Source: Pyxidicoccus sp. MSG2
Lineage (GTDB): Bacteria > Myxococcota > Myxococcia > Myxococcales > Myxococcaceae
DNA: 64,000 nucleotides
Direction of reading: 5' to 3'
NCBI RefSeq assembly: GCF_026626705.1
Contig: NZ_JAPNKC010000001.1
Span: 2,108,001-2,172,000, forward strand
Position 1 is the stretch's first letter. Every line of letters begins with the position of its first letter. A model generated the notes under the pieces. The model saw only the letters and a list, made by a program, of their open reading frames with translations, had not been told where the DNA came from and did no database searches. Of the stretch, positions 60,593 to 64,000 are shown piece after piece. Position numbers and translations under genes: made by a program.

Positions 60593-61959
60593 GGAATGGC
60601 GTCGCGGATGTTCTGCAGGCCGCACATGTAGACGATGAGCCGCTCGAACCCGAGCCCGAAGCCCGCGTGCGGCACCGTGCCGTAGCGGCGCAAGTCCCGG
60701 TACCACTGGTAGTGCTCGGGCTGGAGGCCGAACTTCCGCATGCGCGCGTCGAGCACGTCCAGCCGCTCCTCGCGCTGGCTGCCGCCGATGATTTCGCCGA
60801 TGCCGGGGGCCAGCACGTCCATGGCCGCCACCGTCTTCCCGTCCTCGTTGATGCGCATGTAGAAGGCCTTGATCTGCTCGGGGTAGTTCATCACCACCAC
60901 CGGCCGGCCCACGTGCTCCTCGGTGAGGTAGCGCTCGTGCTCCGTCTGTAGATCTTTGCCCCACTCGGGCGTGTACTCGAACTTCTTCTTGGCCTTCTTC
61001 AGGATTTCGATGGCCTCGGTGTAGTCGATGCGCTCGAAGCTGGAGTTGATGAACTTCTCCATGCGCTCGGTGACGCCCTTCTGCACGCGCTCCTCGAAGA
61101 ACTTGAAGTCCGGCGCGCAGTCGGCGAGCACCGCCTTGAAGACGGACTTGAGGAAGCGCTCCGCCAGGTTCGCGTCCTCGTTGAGGTCCGCGAAGGCGAT
61201 CTCCGGCTCAATCATCCAGAACTCGGCCAGGTGGCGCGTGGTGTTGGAGTTCTCCGCCCGGAAGGTGGGGCCGAAGGTGTAGACCTTCGACATGGCCATC
61301 GCGTAGGCCTCCACGTTCAGCTGGCCGGAGACGGTGAGGTACGCCTCCTTGCCGAAGAAGTCCTTGTGCCAGTCAATCTTGCCTTCCGGCGTGCGAGGCG
61401 GATTCACCGTGTCCAGCGTGGAGACGCGGAACATCTGCCCGGCGCCCTCCGCGTCGCTGGCGGTGATGATGGGCGTGTTGACCCAGAAGAAGCCCTCTTC
61501 GTCGAAGAAGCGGTGGACGGCCTGGGCCGCGCGGTGGCGCACGCGCGTAATCGCGCCGAAGGTGTTGGTGCGCACGCGCAGGTGGGCCACGTCGCGCAGG
61601 AACTCCAGCGTGTGCTGCTTGGGCTGGATGGGGTAGGTGTCCGGGTCGTCCACGAAGCCCAGCACCTGGACCTCGTCGGCCTGCACCTCGAAGGCCTGGC
61701 CCTTGCCCTGGGACTTCACCAGCGAGCCCCGGGCGACGACGGAGCAGCCCGCGGTGAGGTGGAGGATCTCCTTCTCGTAATTGGGCAGCGTGGCCGGGGC
61801 GACGACCTGGATGGGGTCGAAGGTGGAACCGTCGCTGACGTTGACGAAGCTGATGCCCGCCTTCGAGTCGCGCCGGGTGCGCACCCAACCACGGACCTCC
61901 ACCTTCGCCCCCTCCTCCACCGCGCCCGCGAGGACCTTCTTCACACTGACGACCTGCAT
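60559..61959 (-). CDS. asnS: Asparaginyl-tRNA synthetase
   Basis: 466 residues, the same as E. coli AsnRS; the ATG at 61959 follows GGGAGAG. An N-terminal OB-fold binds the anticodon ([25 protein letters not shown]). The class II core follows, with motif 2 in [25 protein letters not shown] (in part) and motif 3 [15 protein letters not shown]. It charges tRNA-Asn in the cytosol. Its 3' end lies within the right copy of the 193-bp repeat; a ten-codon duplicate of that end is stranded at 59454-59488. The gene itself is intact. The frame is open upstream to 62226, but this is GC-rich leader. Confidence 0.96.
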   Translation of the reverse strand: MQVVSVKKVLAGAVEEGAKVEVRGWVRTRRDSKAGISFVNVSDGSTFDPIQVVAPATLPNYEKEILHLTAGCSVVARGSLVKSQGKGQAFEVQADEVQVLGFVDDPDTYPIQPKQHTLEFLRDVAHLRVRTNTFGAITRVRHRAAQAVHRFFDEEGFFWVNTPIITASDAEGAGQMFRVSTLDTVNPPRTPEGKIDWHKDFFGKEAYLTVSGQLNVEAYAMAMSKVYTFGPTFRAENSNTTRHLAEFWMIEPEIAFADLNEDANLAERFLKSVFKAVLADCAPDFKFFEERVQKGVTERMEKFINSSFERIDYTEAIEILKKAKKKFEYTPEWGKDLQTEHERYLTEEHVGRPVVVMNYPEQIKAFYMRINEDGKTVAAMDVLAPGIGEIIGGSQREERLDVLDARMRKFGLQPEHYQWYRDLRRYGTVPHAGFGLGFERLIVYMCGLQNIRDAIPYPRVPGWAQF

Positions 61960-62338
61960 TGACGCTCTCCCTTGAGCCGATTCAGGGAGGCGAGTTAGCC
62001 GTGCGCGGGCCCGGAGGACAAGCTCGGAGACGCCCCGGAGCACCCGGAAACCCCGTCCGGCAGGCCGTTCCCCGGCCTGGAACCGGCGGCTCCAGGGGCC
62101 CCGCCAGGGGCCGGAAGCCGGGGGGCCCTGGACTCCCCCCTTCCCCACCCCGTCCGGAGGCCCTTCTGGGGGCATCCAGGGGCCCTGGCGGGTGCCTGGA
62201 CGGCCACCGAGCATGTCAGACCCCATAGGTATCTTCTTCCCATGGCCGCCAGAAAGGGGCCTCGCACTCCCCGCAGAACTTCCACGCCATTCGCGGGCCC
62301 TCGGGCCTGCCCTGGCCTTGCCATACCTGGAGAGTCAC
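61960..62338. other. 379-bp divergent intergenic region
   Basis: It separates the divergent asnS and coiled-coil genes and must contain both promoters. It is extremely GC-rich, with several short inverted repeats built on GGGGCCC and CCCGCCAGGG (for example near 62095-62130 and 62185-62205). No gene, RNA or clear promoter box could be recognised. Confidence 0.5.
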
Positions 62339-63367
62339 ATGGCTTCTCGCACCACGTCCAAGCGCAACGCCGTCGCCCGCAACCGCTCCACCGAGGCCAC
62401 CAAGGCCGCCTTCGACGAGCTCGCCCGCAAGGCCCGCAACAAGCCCGTCGTCGTTTCCAAGGAGCAGGAGGCGCTCGACACCCACGCCAAGAATGTCCTC
62501 GCCGACGTTTCCGGCCTCACCGCCGAGACGGCCGTGAAGAAGGTGACCGAGGCGGGCCTCACCATCAACAAGACGCTGGCCGGCATCAACGAGCAGGTCA
62601 TCTCGCTGGTGGAGGAGCTCAAGCAGCTCGACGAGGCCATCCAGCTCAAGACGGAGGAGCTCAACGGCCTGCACGGCAAGGACGTGGCCGCGAGCGCCAT
62701 CGACGTGCTGGTGGCCGAGTACGACAAGAAGAAGGCGGAGCTCGAGGCGGAGATGGAGCGCCTCCAGAAGGACATCGAGGACACCCGCGCGAAGGCCGCC
62801 GCGGAGCTGGCCACGGAGCGCGAGGCCGCGGAGCTGGCGCGCAAGCGCACCGAGGAGGCGTACTCCTACGACACCCAGCAGCTGCGCAAGAAGGAGCAGG
62901 ACGCCTTCGCCGAGGGGCTGCGCCAGCAGGCCGCCACCGAGCGCGACCGCAAGGAGAAGCTGGAGAAGGAGTGGGCCACGCGTGAGGAGGCCCTGAAGCT
63001 GCGCGAGAACGAGCTGGAGACCCTGCGCAAGCAGGTGTCCGAGTTCCCGCTGGTGCTGAAGAAGGAGACGGACACAGCGTCCGCGATTGTCGGCAACCGC
63101 GTGAAGTCCGAGTGGGAGCTGAAGCTGACGCTCGCCACGAAGGACGCGGAGACGGCGCAGCGCGTGGCCAGCATGGAGATTGCCTCGCTGAAGGACACCG
63201 CCACGAAGCAGGCGCAGGCCATCCAGACGCTCCAGGCGGAGCTGAACGAGGCGAAGCGTCAGGTGCAGGCGATTGCCGAGAAGGCCCTCGAGTCCGCCTC
63301 CGGCGCCCGCGCGCTGGCCGAGGTGCAGGGCGTCATCCAGAGCCGCGAGTACAACAAGGGCAAGTAG
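62339..63367 (+). CDS. Coiled-coil protein of unknown function
   Basis: 342 residues from ATG 62339, preceded by GGAGAG. After a basic N-terminus (ASRTTSKRNAVARNRS) nearly the whole protein is helical: residues about 60-120 with heptads (INEQVISLVEELKQLDEAIQLKTEEL) and a long coiled coil from about 125 to 270 rich in Lys/Glu/Ala. A short break around 235-260 (VSEFPLVLKKETDTASAIVGNRVK) precedes a second coil to about 325. No enzymatic motif or membrane segment is seen. It could be a cytoskeletal, nucleoid or scaffold protein. A strong hairpin follows the stop. Confidence 0.8.
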   Translation: MASRTTSKRNAVARNRSTEATKAAFDELARKARNKPVVVSKEQEALDTHAKNVLADVSGLTAETAVKKVTEAGLTINKTLAGINEQVISLVEELKQLDEAIQLKTEELNGLHGKDVAASAIDVLVAEYDKKKAELEAEMERLQKDIEDTRAKAAAELATEREAAELARKRTEEAYSYDTQQLRKKEQDAFAEGLRQQAATERDRKEKLEKEWATREEALKLRENELETLRKQVSEFPLVLKKETDTASAIVGNRVKSEWELKLTLATKDAETAQRVASMEIASLKDTATKQAQAIQTLQAELNEAKRQVQAIAEKALESASGARALAEVQGVIQSREYNKGK

Positions 63368-63392
63368 TCCCAGCGGTCCTGGGTGCACCGGC

Positions 63393-63430
63393 CCCCGCGC
63401 TCTCCTCCCACGTGGGAGGGGACCGCGGGG
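63393..63430 (+). terminator. Strong hairpin after the coiled-coil gene
   Basis: CCTCCCAC and GTGGGAGG form a perfect 16-base palindrome, extended after four-base internal loops by CCCCGCG and CGCGGGG. It begins 26 bases after the stop. It is the most stable intergenic hairpin in this part of the window. Confidence 0.65.
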
Positions 63431-63631
63431 CGCCGTGCTTGCCTGCGGCGGATGCTCCATCCGGGTGACTGACGCAATCCTATTACGCACTGCGGGGGAG
63501 CCGGATTTCACCCGTGGAAGGTGGAGTTCTGCCCATCGTTCGCGGCGGCAGGCGCGGAGCGTTTGCGACCGGGGCGAGTCACGGGATGTCTGGCTTCTGA
63601 CATAGGATGCGCGGCCCATTCCGGAGTCCCC

Positions 63632-64000
63632 ATGGTTCGCGCTGAACGCCCATCCCGTCTGTTGCTGCTCGTTCCCATCCTGGCACTGCTCTCCTCGGTA
63701 GCCTGTGGCGACGACCCACCGAACAACACTCCTGACAGCGGCACGCAGGTCGTGGACTCCGGCACGCGTCCCGGTGACGCCGGCACAACGGACTCGGGCA
63801 CGGGTGACACGGACAGCGGCACCGGCACGACGGACGCGGGAACGGACGACGCGGGCACCGGTGGGACGGACAGCGGCACGGGTGATACGGACGCAGGCCA
63901 CGGCGACGTGGACAGCGGCACGGGCGACACGGACGCAGGCCACCACGACGTGGACAGCGGCACGGGTGACACGGACGCGGGCCACCACGACGTGGACAGT
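63632..64000 (+). CDS. Repeat-rich lipoprotein, 3' end missing
   Basis: The first 123 residues are visible; the gene runs off the window. The ATG at 63632 follows CCGGAG. The signal peptide (LLLLVPILALLSSVAC) ends in a lipobox, followed by GDDPPNN and then pure low-complexity sequence of Asp, Ser, Gly, Thr, Ala and His. From about residue 80 it becomes a regular 14-residue repeat, near SGTGDTDAGHHDVD. Such acidic linkers are common after the lipobox in myxobacterial surface lipoproteins; the functional domain, if any, lies beyond the edge. The Asp/His content might bind cations. Confidence 0.8.
   Translation, partial: MVRAERPSRLLLLVPILALLSSVACGDDPPNNTPDSGTQVVDSGTRPGDAGTTDSGTGDTDSGTGTTDAGTDDAGTGGTDSGTGDTDAGHGDVDSGTGDTDAGHHDVDSGTGDTDAGHHDVDS

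Overview
The window is about 70% G+C and densely coded. It has the gene style of a Myxococcaceae genome (Myxococcus, Corallococcus or Pyxidicoccus type). The main pointers are a DUSAM-domain protein, many lipoproteins with Asp/Gly/Thr-rich linkers, MopE-type metal-binding repeats, a large hybrid histidine kinase, and pseudokinase/vWA genes. No rRNA, tRNA, CRISPR array or insertion sequence was seen. Most of the window is chromosomal backbone broken by small accessory modules.

Layout. 1-4960: a RADAR-type anti-phage operon, rdrA (cut by the left edge) and rdrB. 4971-9496: coaA, an MtfA-like peptidase, an Omp85-type barrel and an unknown membrane protein. 9620-17340: an RNA-repair-like neighbourhood. 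It holds a four-domain protein (MJ1316 end-recognition, EEP nuclease, 2H phosphoesterase, poly(A)-polymerase-like nucleotidyltransferase) and two translationally coupled RlaP-type nucleotidyltransferases; between them lie a possible cysteine hydrolase and a GH46 chitosanase lipoprotein. 17691-22831: a two-gene envelope operon ending in a 1421-residue MopE-repeat lipoprotein. 22916-30323: glutathione reductase, hybrid kinase, a membrane protein, a histone-H1-like/EF-hand chimera and a DUF4833 protein. 30601-36548: RIO kinase with a long disordered tail, a medium-chain reductase, a pentaheme cytochrome/glycan-binding pair and a PIN protein. 36602-42424: zinc-ribbon pseudokinase, two vWA paralogues, a lipoprotein and a divergent PurA-like enzyme. 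42481-50711: DEAD-box helicase, AlkB-like dioxygenase, LysM/M74 endopeptidase, deoD, a TonB-domain protein, cytochrome P450, and an ArsR/old-yellow-enzyme pair with a visible operator. 50917-57528: an AbiGi-like protein, a TonB-dependent receptor with partner lipoprotein, a MerR-controlled operon with a textbook MerR promoter, and a LysE exporter. 57657-61959: cotH and asnS, convergent, with a two-gene lipoprotein/DUSAM island inserted between 193-bp direct repeats. 62339-64000: a coiled-coil protein and a truncated repeat lipoprotein.

The strongest functional stories are RADAR defence at the left edge, the RNA end-processing enzymes at 9.6-17.3 kb, and the direct-repeat-flanked lipoprotein/DUSAM island at 59.3-60.6 kb, which looks like a recently acquired polymorphic-toxin-like cassette. 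All functional calls come from motif reading and family knowledge; no database search was possible.
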